From Microbacterium sp. T2.11-28 (GTDB taxonomy: Bacteria; Actinomycetota; Actinomycetes; Actinomycetales; Microbacteriaceae), in contig NZ_CATNHF010000033.1 in assembly GCF_950097975.1 (NCBI RefSeq), positions 16,251 through 80,250 on the forward strand: a DNA stretch of 64,000 nt. The letters run 5' to 3'. This document shows, in pieces, positions 24,938 to 33,118 of this stretch. The number at the start of each line of letters is the position of its first letter. The first letter of the stretch is position 1. The translations under genes were made by a program, and so were the position numbers. The notes under the pieces were generated by a model. The model had not been told where the DNA came from and searched no databases. It was given only the letters and a program-made list of their open reading frames with translations.

Positions 24938-26344
24938 TCAGACGTCGGGCCGGCCGTAGGCCTCGAGCCAGCGCAGCCACACCTCACTGACGGTGGGGTA
25001 GGGCGGGACCGCGTGCCACAGGCGCGCGATCGGCACCTCGCCGACGATCGCGACGGTCGCCGCGTGCAGGAGCTCCGCGACGTCGGGGCCGACGAAGGTC
25101 GCCCCCACGAGCACGCCGCGCTCCTCGTCGACGACCGCGCGGGCGGTCCCCTCGTATCCCCGCGCGTAGGTGCTCGCCCCGGCGACCCAGGACAGGTCGT
25201 AGTCGAGCACGCGCACCGCGATCCCCTCGGCACGCGCCTGCGCCTCGGTGAGGCCCACCGCGGCCGCCTCCGGCTCGGTGAACACGACCTGCGGCACGGC
25301 GCGGTGGTCGGCGGTGGCGGCGTGCGCGCCCCACTCGCCGTCGTCGACCGCACCGCCGGTCGCGCGCGCCGCGATGACGTCGCCCGCCGCGCGCGCCTGG
25401 TACTTGCCCTGGTGGGTGAGCAGCACGCGGTGGTTCACGTCGCCGACGGCGTACAGCCAGTCCGAGCCGCGGACGCGCAGCGTGTCGTCGACCTCGAGCC
25501 AGCCACCGGGCTCGAGGCCGACGGCCTCCAGCCCGATGTCCTGCGTGCGGGGCACGCGGCCGGTCGCGACCAGTCCCTCGGCGGCGCGGACGGCCGACCC
25601 GTCGGCCAGGGTCACGACGACCGTGCCGTCGGGCTCCCGGTCGACCCGAGCGATCTCGGCGCCGATGCGCACGTCGACACCGGACGCGCGCAGCCCGCCG
25701 GCGACGCGCTCCCCGACGAAGGGCTCCATGCCGCGCAGGAGGGCGGACCGCGCGAGCACGGTCACCTGCGTGCCGAAGGAGGCATAGGCGGTGGCCATCT
25801 CGCATGCGACGACCCCGCCGCCGAGCACGACGAGCGACGCCGGCACCTCGCGGGCGCCGGTGGCCTCGCGGCTCGTCCACAGCTGCGCGTCGGCGAGGCC
25901 GGGCACGTCCGGGAGCAGAGAAGCCGATCCGGTGCACACCGCGACCGCGTGACGGGCGCGCAGCACCCGGTCGCCGACGGCGACCTGCCGCTCGCCGACG
26001 ATGCGCCCGTGGCCGCGGACGAGGTCGATGCCGGCGCCGTCGAGCCACGACACCTGGCCACTGTCGTCCCACTCGTGCACGATCTCGTCGCGCCGGCGGA
26101 GCACGGCCGCCACGTCGACGCCGCCGGTGACGGCCTCCGCCGCGCCGGGCGCGTCGCGCGCGGCCCGGAGCGCCGCGCCCGCGCGCAGCAGCGCCTTGGA
26201 CGGCATGCACGCCCAGTACGAGCACTCGCCGCCGACGAGCTCGCTCTCGACGATCACGGCGCGCAGCCCGCGCTGCACCGCACGGTCGGCCACATTCTCG
26301 CCGACGGGGCCGGCTCCGATCACGATGAGGTCGTAGTCGTCCAT
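24938..26344 (-). CDS. FAD-dependent pyridine nucleotide-disulfide oxidoreductase (mercuric reductase/Lpd-like)
   Basis: A 468-residue flavoprotein. FAD motif LIVIGAGPVGENVA at the N-terminus; redox-active disulfide in GGECSYWACMPSKALLRAG (Cys-x4-Cys); NAD(P) motif VVLGGGVVACEMA near residue 175; second FAD motif WLYAVGDVNHRVLLTHQGKYQAR. The C-terminal interface has the pattern H-A-V-P...PTVSEVW, in which the His-Glu pair of lipoamide dehydrogenase-like enzymes is recognisable. The electron acceptor cannot be told: no N-terminal metal-binding domain as in mercuric reductases, and no nearby acyltransferase genes. ATG 26344 selected; it is divergent from the osmoprotectant importer across 96 bp. 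Confidence 0.9.
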   Translation of the reverse strand: MDDYDLIVIGAGPVGENVADRAVQRGLRAVIVESELVGGECSYWACMPSKALLRAGAALRAARDAPGAAEAVTGGVDVAAVLRRRDEIVHEWDDSGQVSWLDGAGIDLVRGHGRIVGERQVAVGDRVLRARHAVAVCTGSASLLPDVPGLADAQLWTSREATGAREVPASLVVLGGGVVACEMATAYASFGTQVTVLARSALLRGMEPFVGERVAGGLRASGVDVRIGAEIARVDREPDGTVVVTLADGSAVRAAEGLVATGRVPRTQDIGLEAVGLEPGGWLEVDDTLRVRGSDWLYAVGDVNHRVLLTHQGKYQARAAGDVIAARATGGAVDDGEWGAHAATADHRAVPQVVFTEPEAAAVGLTEAQARAEGIAVRVLDYDLSWVAGASTYARGYEGTARAVVDEERGVLVGATFVGPDVAELLHAATVAIVGEVPIARLWHAVPPYPTVSEVWLRWLEAYGRPDV

Positions 26345-26440
26345 GGTCCACGCATACCGGAAGTGTGACGCTCTATGCCAGCCCCTTCGACGATGTCGGA
26401 GGAGTGTGATTGGGTGAGGGGCACGCGATCCGGAGGCGAC

Positions 26441-27292
26441 ATGTCGATAGAGTTCCGCGCCGTCACGAAGCGATTCCCCGACGGCACCACAGCCGTCGAC
26501 GACTTCAGCCTGCTCATCCCGGCGCACAAGACGACGGTGTTCGTCGGCTCCTCGGGATGCGGCAAGACCACGCTGCTGCGCATGATCAACCGGCTGATCG
26601 AGCCGACCGAGGGCGACATCACGATCGACGGCGAGAGCATCCGCGGCCGCGACCCCGTGCAGCTGCGCCGGGGCATCGGCTACGTGCTGCAGAACTCGGG
26701 CCTGCTCCCCCACTTCACGGTCGCCGACAACGTCGCGACGGTGCCGGTGCTCACCGGCACGCCGCGCAAGCAGGCGCGCCAGCGCGCCCTGGAGCTCCTC
26801 GACATCGTCGGCCTCGACCGGCGCCTCGCCGACCGCTATCCGCGGCAGCTCTCCGGCGGCCAGCAGCAGCGCGTGGGCGTCGCGCGCGGGCTCGCGGCCG
26901 ACCCCAACATCCTCCTCATGGACGAGCCGTTCGGCGCCGTCGACCCGATCGTCCGCAAGGAGCTGCAGGCCGAGACCCGCCGGCTCCAGCGCGACCTCGA
27001 CAAGACCGTCGTGTTCGTCACGCACGACATCGACGAGGCGTTCCTGCTCGGAGACCAGGTCGTCATCCTCGAGAAGGGCGCCAAGATCGCGCAGATCGGC
27101 ACCCCCGACGAGATCATCGAGAACCCGGCGAGCGACTTCGTCGCCGAGTTCGTCGGGGTCGATCGCGGCACGCGGGCGCTGCGCGCCAAGCAGACACCGC
27201 GGGGCACCGTCCTCGTCGACGACGCGGGCCGCACCCAGGGCGTGCTCGTGTCCGGCGAGCCGGCCCCGTCCGCTCCCGGGGACCGCGCGTGA
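26441..27292 (+). CDS. Osmoprotectant ABC transporter ATP-binding protein (OpuCA/ProV-like)
   Basis: A 283-residue ATPase of the glycine betaine/carnitine/choline uptake group. Walker A GSSGCGKTT, Q-loop GYVLQNSGLLPHFTV, signature LSGGQQQR, Walker B NILLMDEPFGAVDP and switch His in FVTHDIDEA. It lacks the pair of C-terminal CBS domains that OpuCA often carries: the tail after about residue 245 is short. ATG 26441 sits behind GGAGG; upstream in-frame ATGs are not supported by a ribosome site. It leads four genes: ATPase, two permeases, binding protein, with GTGA overlaps at the first two junctions. Confidence 0.93.
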   Translation: MSIEFRAVTKRFPDGTTAVDDFSLLIPAHKTTVFVGSSGCGKTTLLRMINRLIEPTEGDITIDGESIRGRDPVQLRRGIGYVLQNSGLLPHFTVADNVATVPVLTGTPRKQARQRALELLDIVGLDRRLADRYPRQLSGGQQQRVGVARGLAADPNILLMDEPFGAVDPIVRKELQAETRRLQRDLDKTVVFVTHDIDEAFLLGDQVVILEKGAKIAQIGTPDEIIENPASDFVAEFVGVDRGTRALRAKQTPRGTVLVDDAGRTQGVLVSGEPAPSAPGDRA

Positions 27293-27969
27293 ACTGGGTC
27301 CTCGACAACCTCGACCTCATCTGGGGACTGACGCTCGAGCATCTGCGCCAGAGCATCATCCCGATCGTGCTCTCGTTCGTCATCGCCCTGCCGATCGGCT
27401 GGGCCGCCTGGCGCTACACCCCGTTCCGCGGAGCGGCGCTCACGACGATCGGCCTCCTCTACACGATCCCCTCGCTCGGCCTCTTCGGTCTGCTGGGGGC
27501 CTTCGGCATCCCGTTCCTGTCCGAGGTCAACCTGATCATCGCCCTCACCGTCTACGGCGTGGCCATCATGACCCGCTCGGTCGCCGACGGCCTCGACTCC
27601 ATCGACCCGGCCGTCCGCGCGTCGGCCGTGGCGGTCGGGTACGGACCGTGGCGGCGGTTCTGGGCCGTCGACTTCCCGCTGTCGGGCCCCGTTCTGCTGG
27701 CGGGCCTGCGGGTCACGGCGACCTCGACGATCTCGCTGGCCACCGTCGGCATCCTCATCGGCGTCCAGAACCTCGGCTACCTGTTCACGAACGGCTACCA
27801 GCGGCGGATCGTCGAAGAGGTGCTCTCGGGCGTCGTGGCCGTCGTCGTGATCGCGCTCGTGATCGACCTCGCCCTCGTCCTGCTCGGCCGGGTGCTGATG
27901 CCGTGGCTGCCGCGGCGCCGTGAGAGCCGCGCCGTGACGCGCCGGGTGCTGGCGGAGGCGACGGCGTGA
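27289..27969 (+). CDS. Osmoprotectant ABC transporter permease (OpuCB-like)
   Basis: A 226-residue permease with about five to six spans, starting VNWVLDNLDLIWGLTLEHLRQS, a typical OpuCB/OpuCD beginning. The segments LYTIPSLGLFGLLGAFG and MTRSVADGLDSIDPAVRASAVAVGYG (EAA-like loop) are family hallmarks. GTG 27289 overlaps the ATPase stop by 4 bp. It forms the channel together with the second permease downstream. Confidence 0.92.
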   Translation: MNWVLDNLDLIWGLTLEHLRQSIIPIVLSFVIALPIGWAAWRYTPFRGAALTTIGLLYTIPSLGLFGLLGAFGIPFLSEVNLIIALTVYGVAIMTRSVADGLDSIDPAVRASAVAVGYGPWRRFWAVDFPLSGPVLLAGLRVTATSTISLATVGILIGVQNLGYLFTNGYQRRIVEEVLSGVVAVVVIALVIDLALVLLGRVLMPWLPRRRESRAVTRRVLAEATA

Positions 27970-28709
27970 ATCTGTTCTTCGACGCGTTCGCGTGGATCTT
28001 CTCTCCCGACCGGCTGAGCGGGTCGTCGGTGCCGCTGCCCCTGGCCATCTGGCAGCACCTGGCCTTCACCTTCGGATCCGTCGCGATCGCCGCGCTCATC
28101 GCCATCCCGCTCGGATGGCTCATCGGCCACACAGGCCGCGGCCGCGAGATCGCCGTCGCCGTGTCGGGGGCGGCGCGCGCGCTGCCGTCGCTGGGTCTGC
28201 TGCTGCTCCTCATCCTCATCATCGGCGTCGTCCACAAGACCGAGGCGGCCGTCATCTCGTTCGTGCTGCTGGCGATCCCGTCGATCCTCGCGGGCGCGTA
28301 CGCCAGCTTCGAGGCCATCGACCGGGCCGTGATCGACGCCGGGCGCGCGGTCGGCATGACACCCTGGCAGGTGCTCTGGAAGATCGAGGTGCCCCTCGGC
28401 CTGCCGCTGCTGATCGGCGGCCTGCGCTCGGCGACCCTTCAGGTCGTCGCGACGGTCACGATCGCCGCCTACGCAGGGCTCGGCGGCCTCGGCTTCTACT
28501 TCCTGCAGGGCATCCAGCTCAACCGCTTCGACCAGGTCCTCGGCGCCTCGCTCATCGTGGTCGCCCTCGCCCTCTTCCTCGACGGACTGTTCGCCCTGCT
28601 GCAGCGTCTCGTCGTCCCGCGCGGCGTCGCCGGTCGCGCGAGCGCCGAAGGCCGCACCCCGTCTCTCAGGCCCCACAAGACGGCTGACGCGACCGGCTCC
28701 ACCGTCTGA
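27966..28709 (+). CDS. Osmoprotectant ABC transporter permease (OpuCD-like)
   Basis: A 247-residue permease with about six spans. It shares the arrangement of the preceding permease: QHLAFTFGSVAIAALIAIPLGWLIGHTG at the start, RALPSLGLLLLLILIIG, then the loop FEAIDRAVIDAGRAVGMTPWQVLWKIEVPLGLPLLIGG. The hydrophilic tail after about residue 215 is longer than usual and basic. GTG 27966 overlaps the previous stop (GTGA). Two non-identical permeases with one ATPase and one lipoprotein is the standard OpuC layout. Confidence 0.92.
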   Translation: MNLFFDAFAWIFSPDRLSGSSVPLPLAIWQHLAFTFGSVAIAALIAIPLGWLIGHTGRGREIAVAVSGAARALPSLGLLLLLILIIGVVHKTEAAVISFVLLAIPSILAGAYASFEAIDRAVIDAGRAVGMTPWQVLWKIEVPLGLPLLIGGLRSATLQVVATVTIAAYAGLGGLGFYFLQGIQLNRFDQVLGASLIVVALALFLDGLFALLQRLVVPRGVAGRASAEGRTPSLRPHKTADATGSTV

Positions 28710-28766
28710 TCCGCACCACTTCCCGTCCCGCACCGCACACACCGCACATCACGAAAGGTCTGCACC

Positions 28767-29684
28767 ATGACCCGCATCCGCACCCGCCTCACCGCGACCC
28801 TCGGGCTCGCGACCGTCGCTGCGCTGGCTCTCGCCGGCTGCGCCACCTCCGACCCGCTCGGCGGCGACAGCTCGAGCGCCCCGCCGGCCTCCGGCGACAC
28901 CTCGACCATCGTCGTCGGCTCCCAGGCGTACTACTCGAACGAGATCATCGCCGAGATCTACGCCCAGGCGCTCGAGAACGCCGGCTTCACGGTGGAGCGC
29001 AAGTTCCAGCTCGGCCAGCGCGACATCTACATCCCGTCGCTCGAGGACGGCAGCGTGCAGCTCATCCCCGAGTACACCGGCAACCTGCTGCAGTTCTTCG
29101 ACGAGGCCACCACGGCCACCGCGTCGGAGGACGTGTACGCCGCCCTCGCCGACGCCCTGCCCGACGGTCTGACCGTGCTCGACCAGTCGTCGGCGACCGA
29201 CCAGGACTCGTACAACGTCACGGCCGAGTTCGCCGCCGAGAACGACCTCACCGAGATCGGCGATCTCGCCGGCATCGCGAACCTCACCCTCGGTGGGGCT
29301 CCGGAGCTCGAGGAGCGTCCGTACGGCCCGAAGGGTCTGAAGTCGGTCTACGGCGTCGACGTCGCCTTCTCGGCCACGGCCGACACCACCGTCGACGAGC
29401 TCGTCGCCGGCAACATCCAGGTCGCGAACGTCTACAGCGCCGACCCGCGCATCCAGACCAACGACCTCGTCACCCTGGCTGACCCCGAGGGCCTGTTCCT
29501 CGCGTCGAACGTGGTGCCGCTGGTGAGCGAGTCGATCGCGGAGGAGATCGCCGACGTGATCAACCCGATCAGCGCCGCTCTCACGCCCGAGGGCCTCGTG
29601 GCGCTGAACGTCGAGTCGACCGAGGACAAGCGCTCCTCCGCCGACATCGCGACCGACTGGCTGGCGGCCAACGGTCTCGACTGA
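28767..29684 (+). CDS. Osmoprotectant-binding lipoprotein (OpuAC/OpuCC family)
   Basis: A 305-residue lipoprotein. Signal peptide with lipobox LAGC (Cys at about residue 25), then a low-complexity linker and the ligand domain beginning TIVVGSQAYYSNEIIAEIYAQALENAG, the classical start of betaine/choline-type binding proteins. LIPEYTGNLLQFF is a further family block. It captures quaternary ammonium osmolytes outside the membrane and passes them to the two permeases. It begins 57 bp after the second permease and ends just before a strong hairpin terminator. Confidence 0.93.
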   Translation: MTRIRTRLTATLGLATVAALALAGCATSDPLGGDSSSAPPASGDTSTIVVGSQAYYSNEIIAEIYAQALENAGFTVERKFQLGQRDIYIPSLEDGSVQLIPEYTGNLLQFFDEATTATASEDVYAALADALPDGLTVLDQSSATDQDSYNVTAEFAAENDLTEIGDLAGIANLTLGGAPELEERPYGPKGLKSVYGVDVAFSATADTTVDELVAGNIQVANVYSADPRIQTNDLVTLADPEGLFLASNVVPLVSESIAEEIADVINPISAALTPEGLVALNVESTEDKRSSADIATDWLAANGLD

Positions 29685-29694
29685 CACCCGTCAC

Positions 29695-29731
29695 GCGAAC
29701 GCCCCCGGGATCCGTTCCCGGGGGCGTTCGC
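29695..29731 (+). terminator. Strong hairpin terminator after the osmoprotectant operon
   Basis: Perfect 16-bp arms (29695-29710 and 29716-29731), beginning GCGAACGCC and GC-rich throughout, enclose a 5-nt loop, starting 11 bp after the stop codon. No long T tract follows, which is common for actinobacterial terminators. Confidence 0.85.
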
Positions 29732-30387
29732 CGTTGCGCTGCGGTGCGCCGCCGCGGCCGGGGCCCGTCGCCGCGGAGGGGACCCGGTCGTTGAGCGAGG
29801 AGCGCAGCGACGAGACGAAACGCACCCGTCCACAACTCCGGAAGGTCGCCCCCGGAACGCGGTCGACCGGCACGTGACAGGCCGCTGGGCGGGAATGTTC
29901 CGGAGTTGCGAACCGAGGACCGGGCCGGGGCGAGACCCGGGGACGGACCCGGGGAGGGCGCCCGGTCGTTGAGCGAGGAGCGCAGCGACGAGTCGAAACG
30001 CACCCGTCCACAACTCCGGAAGATCACCCCCGGAACGCGGTCGACAGGCGCGTAACAGCCCGCTGGGCGGGAATGTTCCGGAGTTGCGAACCCAGGACCA
30101 GGCCGGGAGGGACCCGGGGAGGGCGCCCGGTCGTTGAGCGAGGAGCGCAGCGACGAGACGAAACGCACCCGTCCACAACTCCGGAAGATCGCCCCCCAAC
30201 CGCGGTCGACCGGCCTCTCACAGCCCGCTGGCCGCGAATGCTCCGGATTTGCGAACCCAGGACCGGGCCGGAACGGACCCGCGGACGCACCCGGTCGTTG
30301 AGCGAGGAGCGCAGCGACGAGACGAAACGCACCCGCTCCCGGACCGGACGCGGCGAGACGTCTCGTCGCGCAACGACCGCGGGCGGG
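29732..30387. other. Non-coding region occupied by a tandem repeat array
   Basis: No credible gene lies here. The open frames in this stretch are periodic translations of the repeat (Arg/Ser/Pro-rich) and have no ribosome sites. The array itself is described separately; about 55 bp on each side are unique sequence. Confidence 0.75.
29786..30330. repeat. Four-copy long tandem repeat with internal inverted repeats
   Basis: A 38-bp core beginning GGTCGTTGAGCGAGGAGCGC and ending GACGAAACGC starts at 29786, 29964, 30129 and 30293, so the period is 178, 165 and 164 bp. Between cores each unit carries an inverted repeat CAACTCCGGAA ... TTCCGGAGTTG (unit 1: 29833-29843 and 29898-29908; unit 2: 30011-30021 and 30076-30086; unit 3 has two changes in the right arm). 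A GGACCGGGCCGG-like segment closes each unit. The array sits between the OpuC terminator and the 3' end of the convergent monooxygenase gene. Confidence 0.92.
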
Positions 30388-31704
30388 TCAGAACGCGCGC
30401 AGCGTCGCGTGAAGGCCGCCCTCGACGTGATCGCGGCGGAGGATGCCGCGGCGGCGCAGCACCGGCACGAGCTCGTCGAGCGTGCGGTGGATCGTCACCG
30501 GGTGCAGGTCGCCCCACAGCAGGACGCCGTCGTTGCCCCACTCGCCGAGCTCCTCGACGAGTTCGGCGAACTCCTCCGCGGTGCCGACGAATCCCGAGCG
30601 ATCCGAGATCCGGCCCAGCCGCGCCAGCGATGCCAGGTGCGCACGGAGCGGGGTCGTCGCGACATCGCGGTCGCCGGTGAGGCGCCGGATGCTGCCCTGC
30701 GACACATGCTCGCCGAAGATCGACGGATCGAGCGGAGCGTCGAGGTCGAGCCCGGTGAGATCGGTCTCGAGGTCGCTCGACTGGCGCTGCGCGATGAGGG
30801 TCAGCGCCCGGTCGTCGGGGTTCGCGGCGGCGGCGACCAGGCGGTCGGCCTCTTCCGCGCTCGACACGATGGTCGGCTGGATCGCGAACATGATGGTGAT
30901 GTCCTCGGGGCGCCGCCCGCGCTCGACGGCGGCGGCGTGGATGCGCGCGCGGTACTCCCGCACGCTCTTCTCGGTGAGCGGCGCGAGCGCCAGCTGGATG
31001 TCGGAGTTCGCCCCGGCGAACGCGAGTCCGCGCCCGGAACCGCCCGGGGAGGCGATCACCGGCTCGCCGTGCTCGAAGGGCACGGCGTTGAGCGGCCCGT
31101 CGAAGGCGAAGTACTCGCCGCGGTGGCGGACGGCATCCAGCTTGGTCCCGTCGGCGTAGACGCCCGAGACGGGATCGGCCACGAGCGCGCCGTCTCCCCA
31201 GCTGCGCCACAGCGCACGGATGCCGGCGAGCCACTCCTCGGCGCGGTCGTACGCGGCGTCGTGCCCGAGCTGCGGAGCGTCGCTGAAGTGGCGGGCGCTT
31301 CCCGTGTCGGTGACGACGTTCAGCCCGAGCCGGTGGCCGCTCAGGTGCTGCAGGGTCGAGAACTGACGGGCGGCCGTGTACGGCAGGGTGGCGGCGGGGT
31401 TGACGGTCGGGATGACCCCCAGGTGGGTCGTCGCCTGGAACAGGTAGGGCGCGAGCAGCAGCGGGTCGAGCTTGGGCCCGCCGAAGGCGTGCCGCACGCG
31501 CGTGTCGATCGTCGCGGGTGAGCCGAGCGACGGCGCGTCCTCGATGAGGACGAAGTCGAACCCCGCCTGCTCCAGCTCCCGCGCCGACTGCTGGTAGAGC
31601 TCGGGCGAGGTCCAGCGCCAGTCCCAGTCGAGGTAGGGGTGGCCCCACCCGTGCGGCCCGAAGCCCCGCGCCAGGAACCAGCCGAAGTGCTGGGGGACGC
31701 TCAC
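30388..31704 (-). CDS. LLM-class flavin-dependent monooxygenase (NtaA/SnaA/DszA/SoxA-like)
   Basis: A 438-residue two-component-type monooxygenase that would use reduced FMN from a separate reductase. Family blocks: FDFVLIEDAPSLG, HLGVIPTVNPAATLPYTAAR, FSTLQHLSGHRLGLNVVTD and GEPVIASPGGSGRGLAFA. This subgroup oxidises sulfur or nitrogen compounds. GTG 31704 overlaps the stop of the upstream PLP sulfhydrylase gene by 4 bp (GTGA); an alternative GTG at 31719 would add five residues. Coupling to a sulfhydrylase suggests release of sulfide, sulfite or a thiol from an organosulfur compound, followed by capture into an amino acid. The substrate itself cannot be read. Confidence 0.88.
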   Translation of the reverse strand: MSVPQHFGWFLARGFGPHGWGHPYLDWDWRWTSPELYQQSARELEQAGFDFVLIEDAPSLGSPATIDTRVRHAFGGPKLDPLLLAPYLFQATTHLGVIPTVNPAATLPYTAARQFSTLQHLSGHRLGLNVVTDTGSARHFSDAPQLGHDAAYDRAEEWLAGIRALWRSWGDGALVADPVSGVYADGTKLDAVRHRGEYFAFDGPLNAVPFEHGEPVIASPGGSGRGLAFAGANSDIQLALAPLTEKSVREYRARIHAAAVERGRRPEDITIMFAIQPTIVSSAEEADRLVAAAANPDDRALTLIAQRQSSDLETDLTGLDLDAPLDPSIFGEHVSQGSIRRLTGDRDVATTPLRAHLASLARLGRISDRSGFVGTAEEFAELVEELGEWGNDGVLLWGDLHPVTIHRTLDELVPVLRRRGILRRDHVEGGLHATLRAF

Positions 31705-33020
31705 GCCGGCACCTGCCACGCCACCGAAGCCGGGATCACCGGCGCCGCCCCGGCGGCCAGTGCCCGGTCGAGGTCCTCGAGGAGGTCGTCGACGTCCTCG
31801 ATGCCGATGGACACCCGCAGGGTCCCGGGATGCACGCCCAGGGCCCGGCGCTCCTGCTCGGTCAGCTGCACGTGGCTCGTCGACGCCGGGTGCAGCACGA
31901 GCGAGCGCACGTCGCCGAGGTGCGTCATGTGCGTGAACACGTCGAGGGACTCGACGAGGCGGCGGGCGTCGCCGGCGCCGCCCGCGACGGTGAAGGTGAA
32001 CACCGAGCCGAAGCCGTCCGGCAGCAGCTCGGCCGCGAGGGCGTGGTCGGGATGCCCGGGCAGGCCCGCGTAGTCGACCGAGGCGACGGCGGGGTGCGCG
32101 GCGAGCCAGCGTGCCACGGCGAGCGCGTTGGCGGACTGCCGCTCCACCCGCAGGCTGAGGGTCTCGATCCCCTGGCCGATGAGGAAGGCGTTGAGGGGCG
32201 ACGGGGTGGGGCCCAGTCGCGGACTCACGCTCTCCCGCGCATACGCGATCCGGGCGTCGCCGCCGACGCGGTCGGCGATGCTCGGCGCTCCGTTCCGGCC
32301 GGGGGCGACCAGGTGCGGGAACTTCTCACCCGAGACCGCGGGATCGAACCGGCCGCTGTCGATGATCGCACCGCCGATGACGGCACCCTGCCCGGAGAGG
32401 AACTTGCTCGCGGAGTGGACGACGACATCGGCGCCGTGCTCGATGGGGCGCAGCAGATAGGGCGTCGCGAACGTGTTGTCGACGACGAGGGGGATGCCGT
32501 GGGATCGGGCGACCGCCGAGACGGCGGCGATGTCGAGGATGCGGTTGGCGGCGTTGGAGATCGACTCGGCGAACAGGGCCTTCGTGGTCGGACGGATCGC
32601 CGCCTCCCAGGCCGCGGGGTCGCCGATGTCGTCCACGAAGTCGGCGTCGATCCCGAACCGGGAGAGGTTGTCGAGGATGAGCCCGCGGGAGCCCTCGTAG
32701 ATGTGGTTCGAGACGACGATGTGGTCGCCGGCGGCGGCGAGGCTCAGCAGTGCCACGGAGGTCGCCGCCTGGCCGCTGGCCAGCAGCAGCGCCTGCGAGC
32801 CGCCCTCCAGCGCGGCCAGTGCACCCTCGACCGCCTCGACGGTGGGGTTGCCGATCCGGGTGTAGGCGTAGCCCTCGCCCGACCCGAAGTGGGCGGCCGC
32901 GTCGCCGTACTCGTCGAAGCTGAATCCGGCGGTCAGGTAGATCGGCGTCGCGCGCGGGGACGATCCGCCGACACGGCCGCGCTCGTGCACCTGCCGCGTC
33001 GTGAATCCCTTGCCTGCCAT
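31701..33020 (-). CDS. metY: O-acetylhomoserine/O-acetylserine sulfhydrylase-like PLP enzyme
   Basis: A 439-residue Cys/Met-metabolism PLP enzyme. PLP-binding Lys lies in VVHSASKFLSGQGAVIGG; the YAYTRIGNPTVEAVEGALAALEGG start, ASGQAATSVALLSL and FVDDIGDP stretches, and HLGDVRSLVLHPASTSH near the end, match MetY-type O-acetylhomoserine sulfhydrylases, which make homocysteine from O-acetylhomoserine and sulfide. ATG 33020 has GAGGAAGGGA upstream. It is first in a two-gene unit with the flavin monooxygenase. Homologues with slightly different substrates (cystathionine gamma-synthase, methanethiol-using forms) cannot be excluded. No SAM riboswitch is evident in the 98 bp upstream. Confidence 0.85.
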   Translation of the reverse strand: MAGKGFTTRQVHERGRVGGSSPRATPIYLTAGFSFDEYGDAAAHFGSGEGYAYTRIGNPTVEAVEGALAALEGGSQALLLASGQAATSVALLSLAAAGDHIVVSNHIYEGSRGLILDNLSRFGIDADFVDDIGDPAAWEAAIRPTTKALFAESISNAANRILDIAAVSAVARSHGIPLVVDNTFATPYLLRPIEHGADVVVHSASKFLSGQGAVIGGAIIDSGRFDPAVSGEKFPHLVAPGRNGAPSIADRVGGDARIAYARESVSPRLGPTPSPLNAFLIGQGIETLSLRVERQSANALAVARWLAAHPAVASVDYAGLPGHPDHALAAELLPDGFGSVFTFTVAGGAGDARRLVESLDVFTHMTHLGDVRSLVLHPASTSHVQLTEQERRALGVHPGTLRVSIGIEDVDDLLEDLDRALAAGAAPVIPASVAWQVPA

Positions 33021-33118
33021 GGCCGTCCCTTCCTCGCCGACTGCCATCTTGCGACGGGGAGGCGCGCGGCACCTACTCGCGGTGTCGCCGTGTTACGGCG
33101 GGCAGGCGCGGGGGCGGC

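Noticed and set aside
29786..30330. Mobile element or integron remnant
   Set aside because: No transposase or integrase fragment, no target-site duplication; only tandem units with internal inverted repeats.
29732..30387. Open frames of up to 255 residues crossing the repeat array, rich in Arg, Ser and Pro
   Set aside because: They are periodic translations of the repeat in several frames and both strands, with no ribosome site or family likeness; the array is better explained as noncoding.
33021..33118. SAM or other riboswitch ahead of the sulfhydrylase gene
   Set aside because: The 98-bp leader shows no recognisable aptamer helices and is too short for a SAM riboswitch with an expression platform plus promoter.
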